Source: Thunnus maccoyii (lineage: Eukaryota; Chordata; Actinopteri; Scombriformes; Scombridae). Taken from it: a DNA stretch of 64,000 bases. This document shows positions 12,931 to 36,900 of the stretch, in pieces (within the stretch, counting starts at the first letter, position 1; each line of letters opens with the position of its first letter). Both the position numbers and the translations under genes were made by a program. The notes below the pieces were generated by a model. It had not been told where the DNA came from, did not search any database, and saw only the letters and a list, made by a program, of their open reading frames with translations. The stretch spans positions 27,720,957 to 27,784,956 of the forward strand of contig NC_056542.1 of assembly GCF_910596095.1 (NCBI RefSeq). The letters run 5' to 3'.

Positions 12931-14150
12931 CCAATTCTCTCACTCACTTCTGCTCTTTTGGATAAAAAAACCCTTAAAATGTGTCTCACCTCAGGGCAGC
13001 TTTGTAGAGATGCTTTAGTAAGAAATCCTATATTGTTCGGATTCATTTTCTAGAAGAACCGCACTCATGCTTTTATTTTCTATCTCTTCCTCTCTCACTC
13101 CCTCCCCTCCTGTTTAATTGTTAATCTTGACCGAGGTTGAACCTTGAGGTTTGGCACCGTTACTTTGTGGTCATGAGACTGTCCACTGAAAGCCCTTAAA
13201 TCTATCCTATAAATACCCTCCTGCCTCAGGCAGCAGTGCACCTCGTTTGTGTGTTGCAGGAATGTCTCTTTGTAAAACATGTTTTCTAAAGCAGCATCAC
13301 CACCAGTACAAAAACTACAAATATTTTATACTTTATAAACTAAAACTGTCCTTTTTGTGTGCTTTGTGCAGCCAGGCGGCTCTCTCTTCATCACTACTAT
13401 TAATAAGACCAACCTGTCATACGCGCTGGGTATTGTTGTAGCTGAGCAGCTGCTGCGTATCGTTCCCAGTGGGACACACGACTGGGAAAAGTTCATCAGC
13501 CCTGTGGAACTGGAGCGCCTCCTGGAGTCCAGTGAGTCCTTCTCATTCAGAGAGTCACATAGTTTCCCTTGTGAATAAAAAAAAACACCAGAAACACTTG
13601 ACTTTAAGTCACTCTATTTAGCATTATATAAACATTACTAAATAGTTTATAACACTATAATGTGGTTGTAAGCAGTTATAAGGACATTTGTAAGTGTCTA
13701 TCAATGTACAGTATTTGTCAACAATTATAACTTCTCATGTGAAGACATATTTTATATTATTACAACTGTGTATTTACCATAATGTCATTCATTATCTGTT
13801 AATACACCAGCCTCCGCCTATGAGTGCCCACAGGAGGAGTTATATTTGACGAACACATTAACACTTATATCTGCTAACAACAAAATACTACTCCCCAAAA
13901 ACGTTGATCTCATTTGTGCTGCTCTCTTCTCCGGCCTCTAAACCCACAACCCGCCCCCTTCATCCTTTTATCAGATGGTTTCTCAGTGCAGTCTGTCCAA
14001 GGAATGCTGTACAACCCAATATCTGGAGCCTGGAGCTGGACTGACAGCACAGCCATCAACTACGCCCTCCACGCTGTCAAACTGACAGAAGATCCCCAGC
14101 CAGACCCCCACCCAGAGGACCCAGCCCACACTGCTGCCACACACAGCTGA
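6514..14150 (+). CDS. coq3: COQ3, ubiquinone biosynthesis O-methyltransferase, mitochondrial
   Basis: S-adenosylmethionine-dependent enzyme that does both O-methylations of ubiquinone synthesis in the CoQ complex on the mitochondrial inner membrane (family knowledge). Exons 6514-6692, 8285-8422, 10624-10723, 12270-12545, 13372-13531, 13975-14150 join to 342 aa plus TGA; human COQ3 is about 369. The start ATG (TTACCATGT) opens an Arg-rich leader with almost no acidic residues, as in a mitochondrial presequence. Residues 60-105 carry TTVDPDEVKKFQSLASKWWD. SAM motif I is LRILDVGCGGG (125-135), the post-I acidic loop is VVGIDPVENS (148-157), and motif II is FDAVVASEVVEHL (204-216), followed by PGGSLFITTINKT. 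Residues 184-202 contain a Glu-rich insert from a GAG-type repeat, absent in mammals as I recall them. Introns hold several repeats. Confidence 0.96.
6960..7355 (+). repeat. Dispersed repeat family 2, copy 1 (tandem with next)
   Basis: In coq3 intron 1. Shares an ordered series of blocks (GGTTTTTCCACAAA; CATATCACAC; CTTTCCACTTTCAGCAG; TAGTGTCAAAC; GGGGGACTTTAAA) with 7405-7815 and, less well, with 25105-25490. Not assigned to a known transposon; no coding capacity. Confidence 0.75.
7405..7815 (+). repeat. Dispersed repeat family 2, copy 2
   Basis: Second unit, same orientation as 6960-7355 and separated by about 50 bases, so the two form a diverged head-to-tail pair. An A-run of about 16 lies near its start. 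Confidence 0.75.
7830..8150. repeat. Dispersed repeat family 1 (ATTAATCG-type), copy in coq3 intron 1
   Basis: Diverged copy of a repeat marked by ACTAATCATCTAGCTGTTGA-like ends and an internal GTTTTTGCTTGTTAAATGAC. It ends about 135 bases before coq3 exon 2. Related copies: 965-1262, 12030-12235, 20700-20960 and 26035-26160. I recognise the type as very common in teleosts but cannot name its class. Confidence 0.6.
11379..11393 (+). promoter_or_regulatory. CTCF-like core motif
   Basis: CCACAAGAGGGCGCT fits the vertebrate CTCF core CCASYAGRKGGCRSY at 14 of 15 positions. In coq3 intron 3. Motif evidence only. Confidence 0.35.
11745..11992. mobile_element. Fold-back / MITE-like element in coq3 intron 3
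   Basis: A perfect 23-bp inverted repeat pairs 11753-11775 with 11961-11983 (CTGGATTGTAGCTCCCAAAG at the left end). Inside it a second weaker pair (CCAACATGACAAAG and TTTTTGTCATGTTG) continues the symmetry. No coding capacity, no clear target-site duplication. Could be a non-autonomous DNA transposon. Confidence 0.65.
12030..12235. repeat. Dispersed repeat family 1, copy in coq3 intron 3
   Basis: Inverse orientation to the copy at 26035: the block CATTTTTGCTTGAAAAATGA is the reverse complement of the family's TCATTTTTCAAGCAAAAATG. It ends only about 35 bases before the acceptor of coq3 exon 4. Confidence 0.6.
12894..12928 (+). repeat. (CT)n microsatellite
   Basis: About 17 uninterrupted CT units in coq3 intron 4. 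Confidence 0.95.
13615..13815. repeat. TTATAA-rich degenerate repeat in coq3 intron 5
   Basis: Repeating phrases such as GTTTATAACACTATAATG, GTAAGCAGTTATAAGGACA and CAATTATAACTTC also occur in the larger block at 47650-48680. Confidence 0.6.
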
Positions 14151-14650
14151 GCCACGAGTCTGGAGAAGAAGTCAGAAAATGGAGGCAAAAAAAAAAAAAA
14201 CAGATGTGCGGAGTCCCAAACTTTCCTGAAGCCAGCTGTGATACAGCATATGAGACTTATTCAAGGAAAGAGACAAAGACATGTACTACAGTTGCTGGTT
14301 TTGCAGGATTAGGATTGATGTTCATATCACTCTTTTTCCAATATATTTAACTGAATCAGTTTGGTCATTTCAGCTGAATTTTATGTGATTTGCTTTATCT
14401 TCTATTAAAACGATGCTTTCATCAGTTGCGTTTCTTAACGGTGGACATATGACAGTAGAAAATGGAATTGGTTTTGCCCTGGCCACTAATAATAAATATT
14501 ATTTCATGTAGTTTAATAGCATTTTTAGCTTCCAAAGCCTTTCGAAGGTTTGTGTCCACACACGAGAGAGCACAGTCACATTCTCTGGGATTATAATGGG
14601 TCTCATGTGGAAGTATTATATAATACAAATAAAGCCTGTGGTGGAGAATA
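14151..14650 (+). other. coq3 3' UTR
   Basis: Follows the TGA at 14148-14150. An ATTAAA variant is near 14404 and a canonical AATAAA at 14628-14633, with GT-rich sequence downstream; the mRNA probably ends near 14650. Confidence 0.65.
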
Positions 14651-15226
14651 AGTCATGCTTGTATGATGTTCTTAAAGAGACCAATACTCAAGCTTCAGGA
14701 GTTGTGCAAAGATGGTGTTTTCCTGTAGTGCAGCAGCAGTTAACAGAATAGATTCTGGGGACTACAGGGGTTCTTGAGGGGTTAAAGGAGACCCAGCAAA
14801 ACAAAGAATATTACTGGATAGAACTGATCACAATGCATGTGATGTGTAACACTGATGATCTAATAAGGAAAGAACTCCCCACATATCCACATGTCCAGTT
14901 TAGTCTCTGCGGTTGTTCCCTCACTATTTCAGCTGTCTGTAACAACAAACTCTCCTGCTCTAATGCGCGCTCATTAAAGCCGCGGGAGCGCGCGTTTAAC
15001 TTGCAGTAGCCATGGCTGCAGTGAGGACTGATGTACAGCAGCGTCATAGATTAAATGCACACAGTTCATTTTCTGCTTAAATGCTCTTGATGTCATTGAT
15101 GTGGACAGATTGTCAGCAGTTGACGGAGAGGAGCCGGTGTTTCAACGGCATCGGGGTGATGTAACCTAAAGGAAGGATCTTTACCAAGTCTTCTTTTCTA
15201 GAAGTTGTCCTCATCCATCTCTAGGC
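14651..15226. promoter_or_regulatory. coq3-faxc spacer with small CpG-rich island
   Basis: Around 14960-15160 CpG density rises sharply (AATGCGCGCTC, GCCGCGGGAGCGCGCG). An ATG in good context (GCCATGG, 15011-15017) opens only a 22-codon frame. Looks like a promoter, but no gene is known to me here in other vertebrates. Confidence 0.35.
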
Positions 15227-15311
15227 ATGCCCGAGAAACAGATCCAAAACACACCCGATGGATTCATTCGTCAAGATGAATTTCTTCTTACACTTCCGAA
15301 ATTGCTCCAGA
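15227..15311 (+). CDS. Possible orphan first coding exon
   Basis: ATG at 15227 opens 28 codons (MPEKQIQNTPDGF, then QDEFLLTLPKLLQ) with a protein-like mix of residues, ending at a perfect GTGAGT donor (15312), just downstream of the CpG-rich island. An in-frame stop lies upstream near 15160. Its phase (one base left over) does not fit faxc exon 2, so it is not an alternative faxc start. No partner exon found; chance is quite possible. Confidence 0.2.
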
Positions 15312-16480
15312 GTGAGTAGACTTTACAATCTGCCTGCAGTGTGTCAGACATTTATTCTGGTTTGTTTACATAGCTCATACATCAGATGGTTATTAGCGCA
15401 GCTTAACGTTAGACCTGCAGTAACGTTACAGCTGATCTGAAACAATGCAGGCTACAGTTATTACTTAACAGTCTCTTCTGCACAGGCTGTTTGTACTTAC
15501 AGTATGTGTAGTAACCTACTGTTGGTTGCTATGAGAATTTTATATTTTATTTCATGAGGACAGTTTACAAAGAGTTAATTTTATTTGCGGGTTTTAAGCC
15601 AACAAAGATAAACAAATAAACTCTACAGGCAACAACAGTGGTCACTAACTCTGTTCATTATGGTTACCATGGATACAGTTTAACTTATATGAACGTCAGA
15701 AGGATGTCGTCACCCAGTGTTGTTGCCCAATAGACTGTGTGTTCGCTATGGTGAGCCACTGGTTTCACTGGGATGCAGGGGCTCGTCAGGGCGGGGTGGC
15801 TCCTCTACTGAAGCAGACAATAGGCCCGCTGCGTCAAGACACCGGAGTTTGACGCATCAACACCGGATGTTGGACGAGTTTGCTTTTAAAATAAAAATAT
15901 GAAAAAACATATTTTGAAACTGCCAACATCTTTATATCTTGATTAGTTGGCTATTGATATGAATATATGTGAGTGCAACAATAAGATATGACACAAAGTA
16001 AGAACAAAACCTTTTCAGAACTTTCAGCAGGCCTCTCCATTCTCCTTCATTTCCATCACACTTTCATTTCCATGTCCAAGAATTAACAATAACGCTTTTA
16101 ACACTAAAGCGACAGAAAAAAAAAGAAGTATGAAAGAACTAAATATAAACTGCATAATGTAAATATATACATGACCAAAAATGTGTTAACAACTTTACAG
16201 CACTGAGCCTGTTTGGAAAAGGTGAAATAAAGGTGCTGTGCTGTGCAACTCAGCGAGAAAAGATGGACATCAAGAATGAAAATCAGAAAAATTATATTTG
16301 AAAATATTAAACAATTAACTATTGAAATAAAGGGTATATGCAGGAAAACCGGTAGGGACTGTTACAGTGGAGGACTTACTCTGATAAGAGAGGTAAAAGA
16401 TTTCACATAAGCCAGTCCTCATAATCTACTTAACACGCCAATGAAGCTCTGTAACATGCCAGTGGTCTAGTGTTAGTATT
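15312..16480. other. coq3-faxc spacer, remainder
   Basis: AT-rich, no recognisable gene. A slightly GC-rich patch lies near 15760-15870. Confidence 0.5.
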
Positions 16481-16488
16481 GCCTAGAG

Positions 16489-16728
16489 CAGTGGTTCTCA
16501 AACTTTTTTTTTGTCCAAGGGTCTCCCACATCATAAGATTTTTGCTTTTAGATGTTTTATTACAGAAAGTGTATGAAACCTATGACCAAAATAGTCATAC
16601 ACTCTGTCATTGTGTTATTTATTGATGCAATTATAGTGAAAATACATTATTCTCCTTTTTTATGCTGATCCCTTTGAACCCCCTCAAGGACCCCTGGGGG
16701 TCCCTGGACCCCACTCTAAGAACCACTG
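16489..16728. mobile_element. hAT-type MITE (non-autonomous)
   Basis: Ends CAGTGGTTCTCAAACTTTTT and AAGAACCACTG are inverted and match the terminal consensus of hAT/Charlie-like elements. The flanking 8-mers 16481-16488 (GCCTAGAG) and 16729-16736 (CTCTAGAG) agree at 6 of 8 bases, as expected for a decayed 8-bp target-site duplication. 240 bp, no coding capacity. It lies about 300 bases upstream of the faxc ATG. Confidence 0.85.
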
Positions 16729-16789
16729 CTCTAGAGAACAGTGCACTAGCCAGCAAAATAACACTTTATTTTGAAAAGCGTGACCGGAA

Positions 16790-29286
<12,497 letters not shown>

Positions 29287-32200
29287 CCTGAGATTGGTTG
29301 ACAGATTGAGACTGACGGGAGGTTGGAACAGCTGCTGTGTGTGGAACAGCCTGTCCAGACAACAGCTCTTACAGCTGAAGAAAGTAATCCAGCTCCTCCA
29401 CCTCCTATACCCCAAACATTATAACTTCCTAATGGACAGAGTGGGTATTTATATGCAGAGCATTAAAACTGAATCCCATAATTCACATGCTACTGTACGG
29501 TTTGTCCCCTCCCGAAACGTCAGAACTGTCCCTGCGGCAGTTTCTCTTTGCCTTATTTGTCTCATCCTACGATACAGAAGACAGTGTGAGGGGTTAGCAG
29601 AGAGGAAACATCTCATGAAGGTGCAGAGACGACAGAAAAGCGTTGAAGACAAGACAGGTGGCACTTCACTTGCTATGAAACGATGCAACTAATCACCACA
29701 CTGCCACATGTCTTACCGCAAAAACCCGTTCAAACAGGTGGAGATCGATCATGTGGCTAAAAGGAACAGCTGCTATGTCTCAGCTGTTAACCATCCATGT
29801 GCTGAAGAGGAAACACAGCTGACTTTGAGTGCCAGTTCATGCCCTAGATTGATCCCCATGTCATTTCCTTTATGCTACTGTATGTGGGAATCTGTATCAG
29901 AAAATTATGTCTCCATCAGACCACAACCTCAGTGATATTATCACCTGTAGGCCTGTGGAATAAGAAGTCAGGTGGAAGGATGAGCAGATTTGTGCCTGTT
30001 TCATTTACTAGTTATCTTCCTTATTTCTCTCCATTAAGTAGATATTTGCTTAATTTTCTTATCTGGGAAGTTGGAGCATTTGGTCATTAATGTCCTCTCA
30101 GTATCTGTGAGGCTGCAGCTCTTATATTTGACCACTAGATGGAGTTAGCAGACAGCCTCCTTCATTCTGTAACATCAAGGTCATTCCACCCTGAGGAGCT
30201 GCAGTCGCTTTAACACAGCAGATCATTTCTCCTTCAGCCCTAAACTTCAATATTCTGGTTCCCATTCATACATGACATGTCTTGTGCACAATTAGGAACA
30301 AAAAAGTGTTTAGTGTGTGTGATGTGTGTCTGCATACTTGCATAGTGCGACAGAGCTCTGCTACAGATCAGCCTTAGTGCTTAGACTAAAGAAAAGGGTA
30401 AATGTGAACACAGTTTGCTTTTATCCTGCAACAGTTTTAGTTTTTAACATAATTTAATATCAGTGCCACTTTATTTTTCTTTCTATATGATCGTATGTGT
30501 CAAATATATATATTTTGTTAGTCTTTCTTTTCTTATTGCTCTCAAAGAGAGACATTATTTTGCACTAGTGGAAATTAATTTTCACCTTATTTCAGTGTGA
30601 GCAGTCTGCTGTGGAGGTATATAGGTGGGGAACAGGCCAAACTAATGGGAAATGTGTAGTGCAGGACGCTGAGTGTTCTGATAATGATTGTGCTGTGAGG
30701 GGACTGTGCTGCTTATGTTGGCTGTGTGTATGTGAATGTTACTGGGTGTGAATGTCATCAACGAAGCAGTTGATGAAAAAGTCTTTGTAGAGACGGTCAG
30801 AATACCAAATCAAACAGGAGTGAACATCACCAGTTTAAAAAAAGTGGACCAAAATGTCAGAGGAAATGTTCACATTTGTTTGTCACGTTAAGCTTGGTGG
30901 AAGTGCTCGTAATATGATGGATGTAAAAAGATTGTGGTGCATATAGAATAGATGTAATGTAAGTTAAAGGGTCAGTTTACTCAAGTTGCACAAACATATT
31001 TTCTCTCTTATCTCTTGTGATGTTGAGCCATAGTTTTACTTTTATTTGCCCAGGCTTTGATATGTCTGTCTCTGAAATTTGGAATCTGGAATTTAGTTTG
31101 TGGTGCTCACAACACTGAAATGTTCAACATCAGTTTCCACTTCCTGTTACTCTAGACAGAACGCACTGTCATCAGTTTTACTATGGACTATTTCTTTGGT
31201 AGACAGTGTATCCAATGTTCATAATAGGTATGTCACTTTTTCAAAAAAAATCAAGTTTGAATGAATGATAACTAACATGTGATTAATAATTCATATAATT
31301 GTTCTAATTCATTTGAATGCAAACGTGGCATCATCCTAAATTATCCTGTAGTTCATTTGCGTTCTTTCCATTTGCGTTCTCCGCTGCCTCACAGTACAAG
31401 ACATGGTCTGTTGTTGCAAAAAAAAGTTCCAAAAAGCGAGAAAGTTGAGGTTAATGTCACACATACTGTGAATTTTAAATTTGAACAGATTGTTCCAGAT
31501 TAAATATTTAATTTTTCCACTTGTTTGAACAGTAGTTTGAATTTCAAATAAAAAGTGACATCTCTAGTTCCCAATGAGATCTGGGATTATTCAGACTAAC
31601 AAGGGCACAGGTTCTGGAAAGAGATGTATCTGTTGAATTATTTAAAGCTGCCATAATCAGTATTTTTTATAGTAACAATGGATCAAATGGGTACATGTAA
31701 TGTGAAGGCAGTTGCTTGTAGTCATGAACCTACAGAGAATTATCAACCATCTCTGCAGTTCCCCAGCGCTACAGAGTATTTTAGCATCTTCTAATTCCTT
31801 GTTTTAGTTTTACAGCCCCACAACTGATTTGGTTCAGTATCACCACTGCCATCACATCATTTCCATATGCAGCAGGCAGCTTTTTTCAGTAAAACAAAAA
31901 CACAAAAAGCCACTATACATGCTCAGCACCAACAAAGTTAGCTAGCTAGCTAACTAGCTGGTGAAAGTAGTGGAGCATGTAGCAGCTAAAAAGAGTCTCA
32001 GTACATAGTGGAAACCAAAACAGAACTAAAAGGAGAGTGAATTATGGATTTACCTTCATCAGGTGGTCAGAAACACTGCTAATGCTAATGTTGCTGCGTA
32101 ACTGCTGGATGTGTAAATAAGCAACTTTTTGCTAACATTCGTCATATCAAGTTAACGGTCAGTGTTGCTTACAGCTTGTTTCCACTGCGTCCAAGTGGAC

Positions 32201-32812
32201 AAAAAATCACTTAAAGTCATTTTAAATGTCATTTTTAATGCTGTGAGCACCACAAACAAAATTCCATTCACCCTCATTTCATCGGGGTGGAGATAGAAAT
32301 CTCAAAGACAGATATTTCAAAACCTGGACACATAAAACCAAAATCATCTGCATGGCCGAATACCACTGGAAGTAAAGAGAAGATATGATCTGTTTGTAAT
32401 ATGGGTAACCGGACCCTTTAATGATTGAAACCTGGATGGGTGAGTTGGTGACAGAAGGCCAGACTTTGATCCGGTCTCTGGAACTCTAGAAACAACCTTC
32501 TTCCATCATGTCGTCCGGTGGTTTGCACCCCGACCCCCCGCCTGGCCTGGGTTGTGTGCTTTTCAGTCGCCTCATCCAGTCTGGACATCATTATATACAG
32601 TTGGACTGATTTTAATCAAGCCATATTAAAACTAGATGTCTTGTTATTGGAACCATGTCATAGCATTACTGCTGGGGTAATGTAAATATTGTATGTGTGA
32701 CAAACTGTACCATAATGTATGTAGAGCAGACTGATTGATCAAACTACCTATGGATGTGCAGTCATAAACTGGAGCGACTGGATGATTTCAATAAAGAATA
32801 GCTGTGACAATT
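29287..32812 (+). other. faxc 3' UTR (about 3.5 kb)
   Basis: No further coding exon is seen after the TGA at 29284-29286. The first strong poly(A) signal with suitable context is AATAAA at 32790-32795. It includes a family 3 repeat (31640-32110). The open frames at 29294-29692 and nearby have no recognised similarity. The exact mRNA end is inferred. Confidence 0.55.
31640..32110 (+). repeat. Dispersed repeat family 3, copy in faxc 3' UTR
   Basis: Contains TTAAAGCTGCCATAATCAG, GAGAATTATCAACCATC, a palindromic GCTAGCTAGC cluster and GTGGAGCATGTAGCAGCTAA, matching 22790-23110 in order. Confidence 0.65.
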
Positions 32813-32829
32813 TTAAACACAGTTGTAAT

Positions 32830-33009
32830 GAGTTTAATTTGCATCCTTATCATGTGTCTCTGCGTTAATAAAAAGGTGATGATGTCATGACACTGCTTTA
32901 TTGAGCTGCACACTGTGTTTTAGTAATCATAATAGCCAGCAGATATGTCTGACTGTATTTTATGTGTAAGGTTGTGTGTTTTCAATCAGACTACAAGTCA
33001 CAATCATTC
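32830..33009. other. Spacer downstream of faxc
   Basis: AT-rich with no recognised feature. Confidence 0.4.
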
Positions 33010-33039
33010 AGGTGCGGAGGGGGGCTGATTAAGACTCTG

Positions 33040-33500
33040 CCTGCCGCTGGAGGCAGAAGGAGAGGAGGGAGGAGGAGGAGAAAAGAGGAGCAGGAACTGG
33101 AAGAGGCAAAGTTGAAAAGGGGGGGGTTGAGGAGAAAGTTGAGCCAGAGGTGAAGGGGGAAAACAAAAGGTGGAGGTAACCCAGAGGAAGAGGAGAAGGA
33201 GGGATGAGGAGGAGGAGAGGAGCAGGTGGTGGAGAGGAGAGAAGAGGTGAAGAGGCCAGGACTGAGGAGTGAAGAGATAGAGGGAAGTCACTGGGGAGGA
33301 GTAGAGACGAAAGGAGCATCAGGAGTTTTTGGAGAAGAGAGATGGAAGGTTTAACTATAAGGGAAGGAGGAGTGTAGAGGAAGAGGAAGGAGGCTGTAGA
33401 AGCGAAAGCAAGAGGAAGGAAGTCGGTGGGGAGGAGAAAAAGCAGAGAAGAAAAGCAGGAGGAGGAATGAGAGGAGAGGAGAGGAGAGGAGGCGGCTGAG
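33040..33500 (+). repeat. Polypurine (GA/GGA-rich) tract of about 450 bp
   Basis: Most bases on the plus strand are G or A, with repeated GGAGGA, GAAGAG and AGGAGAG units and few pyrimidine interruptions. Long open frames on the minus strand here (Ser/Leu/Pro-rich) are composition artefacts. Confidence 0.85.
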
Positions 33501-35080
33501 CTGGGGGCCAGGGAGGAGAAGCGAGGGCCACGGATCAGGAACCAGGCTCCCGGGGGAAGGAGCAGGTGCAGGCTGCAAGCGAGGCCTTTGGGCCTGAAGG
33601 GGCTGCCAGAGCTTAAAACAATCTGCACTGCTCCTTTTTTAATTTGGCTCTCTGAACAGCCCACCCTCCACACTGACTGTCTCTCTCTCTCTCTATGCTT
33701 AACAGATCAGCGATCCACAAAGAGGGGTAAACACACACAGAGCAAAATTAAAATCGGAACTCCCCTGGCACAGCAAAACAAATTAGAGCAAACAAATTAC
33801 AGAGAGTCAACACACAAACAGTGGAGCATCTGTGGCTCTCTGGACTACTGGAGCCGGTGGCTACCTCCCACACCACCACCACCACCACCTCCTATATGTG
33901 CACAATAAACTCTGTGTCAATCCCACATGCTAAAACATATTCCCTTTAAATCACTGTGACTCTCTATCTTTAAAACAGTCCTACACATGGTATTGTTTTG
34001 CATGATTTTCAAGTTTTTAGCAAAAATTCTAGCATGTTTTTGTTTTTTATATTTTGCTTAGTTTTTTGGATGTATGTGTATGTGCATCAGTGTATTTCAT
34101 ACATACATACATATATGTATAGTATCTTTTCTTTCTGTTGTTCTTTGGTGCTCATTCATTTAATTCTTGAAAGGAACATCCACTCTAAAGATGTTGTTTA
34201 GGTATTCTACATTTGTGGAACCATTCTGGTGTTCAGTGGTGCATTTTTCTTCCCATTACATATCTTGACAAATGTAGATGATGTGACATCATATTAAGAT
34301 ATTTTCAGTGCAGCTACAATTCTGTGTTGTCACAGAAAAAAACATAATTGATGAACATCTGGTTTGGGATCCAGTGTGAGAAGAATAAAAAGCAAGGTTT
34401 TCCTTTCAGAGCTAGTACAGGGAAGGAAAAAAACTGGCATGTCTCATGTCCTGATGAAGGCCTGTGCGACCAAAACAATAAATTGAGCACTTGCAATAGA
34501 GATAAGTGTGAAGATGTTTGGATCTGTTTCCATTTGTTTGTTTTTTCTGGACACTTTCAAAAAGCATTGTTGAAGATATAAAAATAATAAGGATAAAGGA
34601 TATTTTCATAAGTTTGCCCAACATTAGTTATGCTAACGCTGTACTCAACATTTTGTAAAAGAAGTCAAGAAGTCAAGAAACATGAGCCATGTCTCACTTC
34701 TTTTTGACAATGTTATGTTCTGACTTCTCAGCAGTTTCTTTGGTAAATACAAAGTTATCATAACTTATCATAACAGGATTGTCAAACCTATGAAAACAAG
34801 AGCCAAGTTGTAATAACAGAATGATCCTTTAAGGGTTAGTAGAGAGTAGAGCAACTTAAAATGTAAATCATAACATCTGATCACGAAATAACTTGAAATG
34901 CAGTGAATATCACAGCTTGATGATGTGTAACAATGCAACAAACCAACTAAAGAATTTTAAAAAATCATATATGAGGTATCTAAGGATCAGTATAAATTCT
35001 ATTTGAGTTTTGTATTTCACATGTCTTTCATGTGTTACTGTGTTTGTCTGTTCTTTTCTTTTTTTCTGTGTGTGGTTGAG
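33501..35080. other. Intergenic, no gene seen
   Basis: Contains a short (CT)n run near 33680 and a plus-strand CCTGATGAAGGCCTGTG block near 34450 that resembles the inverse of CCTTGTGGCCTTCATCAGGG near 44896; these may be two copies of a short SINE-like repeat. Confidence 0.4.
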
Positions 35081-35084
35081 CTCA

Positions 35085-35330
35085 GTTGGTCTTGGCTGGC
35101 CCTCTCCCTCGGCCCTGTGGCCCCTCTGGCCCTCTGGCAGTGGCTGTGGCCTGTCCATCTGCCTCCCACTGTCTGGGTCTGGTGGGAAAGGGGCCATGGA
35201 AGACCCCCCACACCTCTCTCAAACCTCCTCCCCACCAAACACCCTCACCAGCCCCCAGGCCAGCTGCTCAGGCCCCAGAATCTGCACAACGCTGCCAGGT
35301 GGGCCCCAGGACACGCAGTTACACGAAGGA
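35085..35330. other. GC-rich island in AT-rich spacer
   Basis: Clearly GC-rich (runs such as GGCCCTGTGGCCCCTCTGGC) with few CpG. Open frames overlap on both strands (largest 35003-35632 plus), which points to composition and not coding. No similarity recognised. Confidence 0.4.
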
Positions 35331-35559
35331 GCTCACAAACACACACTCGCACACTCACAATACCAACACATATGCTCAGTAAGCCTCTTTACAAATGGAA
35401 GCCCTGCAACACACATGGTTACATGGGTGGCCCACATGAAAAAACTTCCTCTCATACACACACATCATGCATGTTTGCCAACCCTTTAACACACAGCCTT
35501 TGCAGGCTCAGGTGTTTCTCACAGCTCCCTATAACGTCTGAGTTCACAGGGGTGGGACA

Positions 35560-35574
35560 CCAACAGGTGGCGCT
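35560..35574 (+). promoter_or_regulatory. CTCF-like core motif
   Basis: CCAACAGGTGGCGCT fits the CTCF core at 14 of 15 positions. Intergenic, downstream of faxc. Confidence 0.3.
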
Positions 35575-35989
35575 GTTTTCTTTACTAATTACAGCTTTAT
35601 TTATTCATTGGCATGTAGAAGCTTCCAGATGACTTTGGCTGGCCTGCTCATTGGCAGGATAGGAGCCAGTGTGGTTGTGTGTGTGTGTGTGTATGTGTGT
35701 TTTCCAGGATGGTTTCTTCTGTCCTGTGGGACACAAGCATCACCTGCCTTTTAGTACTTTTATACTTTGCAGTATTTTTATCTTTTGATACATTCTTACG
35801 GTGAGTAGAACAAAATTAAATATGTTAGATGAGATATTATGTAATCCATAACTTTGTCTACCAGTGCCCACAGTAGCAGCGTGATGCTCATGTAGCCCAT
35901 GAGCCAATGATAAATGAGTAAACTTGCAGGTAAACAGATCTGTATTCAATAACACTTTTCTTCTTCTTCTTTCTACTTCTCTGTTCCAC

Positions 35990-36900
35990 AGGGATGACTA
36001 CTTGGACCACTTTTGTTCTGTGTATACATGCTCCAACAAAACTACAGCATAAATTATCACTGCCATTCCAATGACACCCAAATCTATATTCCTGTAACAG
36101 CCAATGTCCCCTCCCAGCATGTGAAAGTAGAGAACTGCTTGTCAGAGTTCCATCACTGGATGTGTCACAACCTTCTGCATTTGTATTAGCAGAGGGTCGA
36201 AATGTTGATGTTGAAATGATCCAGCAAGACATAGATCTGTTTTCATGGATGTTTCCATTAATCTTGACGGCTGCACAATTACTCAAACAGTCAAGAATTT
36301 GGGAATAGTTTTGATCTCTCTCTTACTTTTATGCCATATATCATAAATGTCACAAAATCTGCCTTTTTTCATTCATGTATTAAACAAGATACGCCCCATT
36401 TTATCAAATTCAGGCACCCAAGTCCTTGTACATGCTTTAAAAACACCCAGAACTGGTTACTGCCATGCACTTTTTTCTGGCCTACCCATGACAGCAACAG
36501 AAGGTTTTCATTTTGTTCAAAATGTTCTTACAAGATCTAAGAAGTTTGATCATTTAACACCTGTCCTGATGTCTTTGCATTGGCTACCGATACCAGCCAG
36601 AGCTGATTTCAAAATCCTTCTGACTTAAAAAGCTTTAAATGGATTTGCTCCTACGTCTCTAGTCGTATTACTCCATATGCTCCATCACATTGTTTATGCT
36701 CCATAGATCCTTGGTATTTAATGATTCCTAGAATTAATCAAAATATTTACGGAGATAGAGCCTTTACTCATCAGTCTCTCCTTCTTTGGAATAAACTGAA
36801 TTTGGGAGGCAGGCTCAATTGAGATTTTCAAATCTCAGCTTAAAATGCTCTTTTTTTCTCTATGCTATGGCCATATATGGTCACTTGTCATTTCACTGGT
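35990..36900 (+). mobile_element. L2-like non-LTR retrotransposon, degenerate 3' end
   Basis: Broken plus-strand frames read the end of a reverse-transcriptase ORF: a decayed Y-A-D-D block followed by DTQIYIPV near 36050-36100, then ENCLSEFHHWM, VKNLGIVFD, MPYIINVTKSAFFHS, KFDHLTPVLMSLHWLPIPAR and a closing GDRAFTHQSLLLWNKL-type segment near 36760. The order and spacing are those of the L2/CR1 clade C-terminus. Frameshifts and stops show it is dead and 5'-truncated. Confidence 0.8.

Noticed and set aside
33029-33673. Minus-strand open frame of 214 codons
   Set aside because: Ser/Leu/Pro composition follows directly from the purine tract on the other strand; no domain or splice support.
35003-35632. 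209-codon plus-strand frame
   Set aside because: GC-rich island with open frames on both strands; no similarity and no conserved-looking motif.
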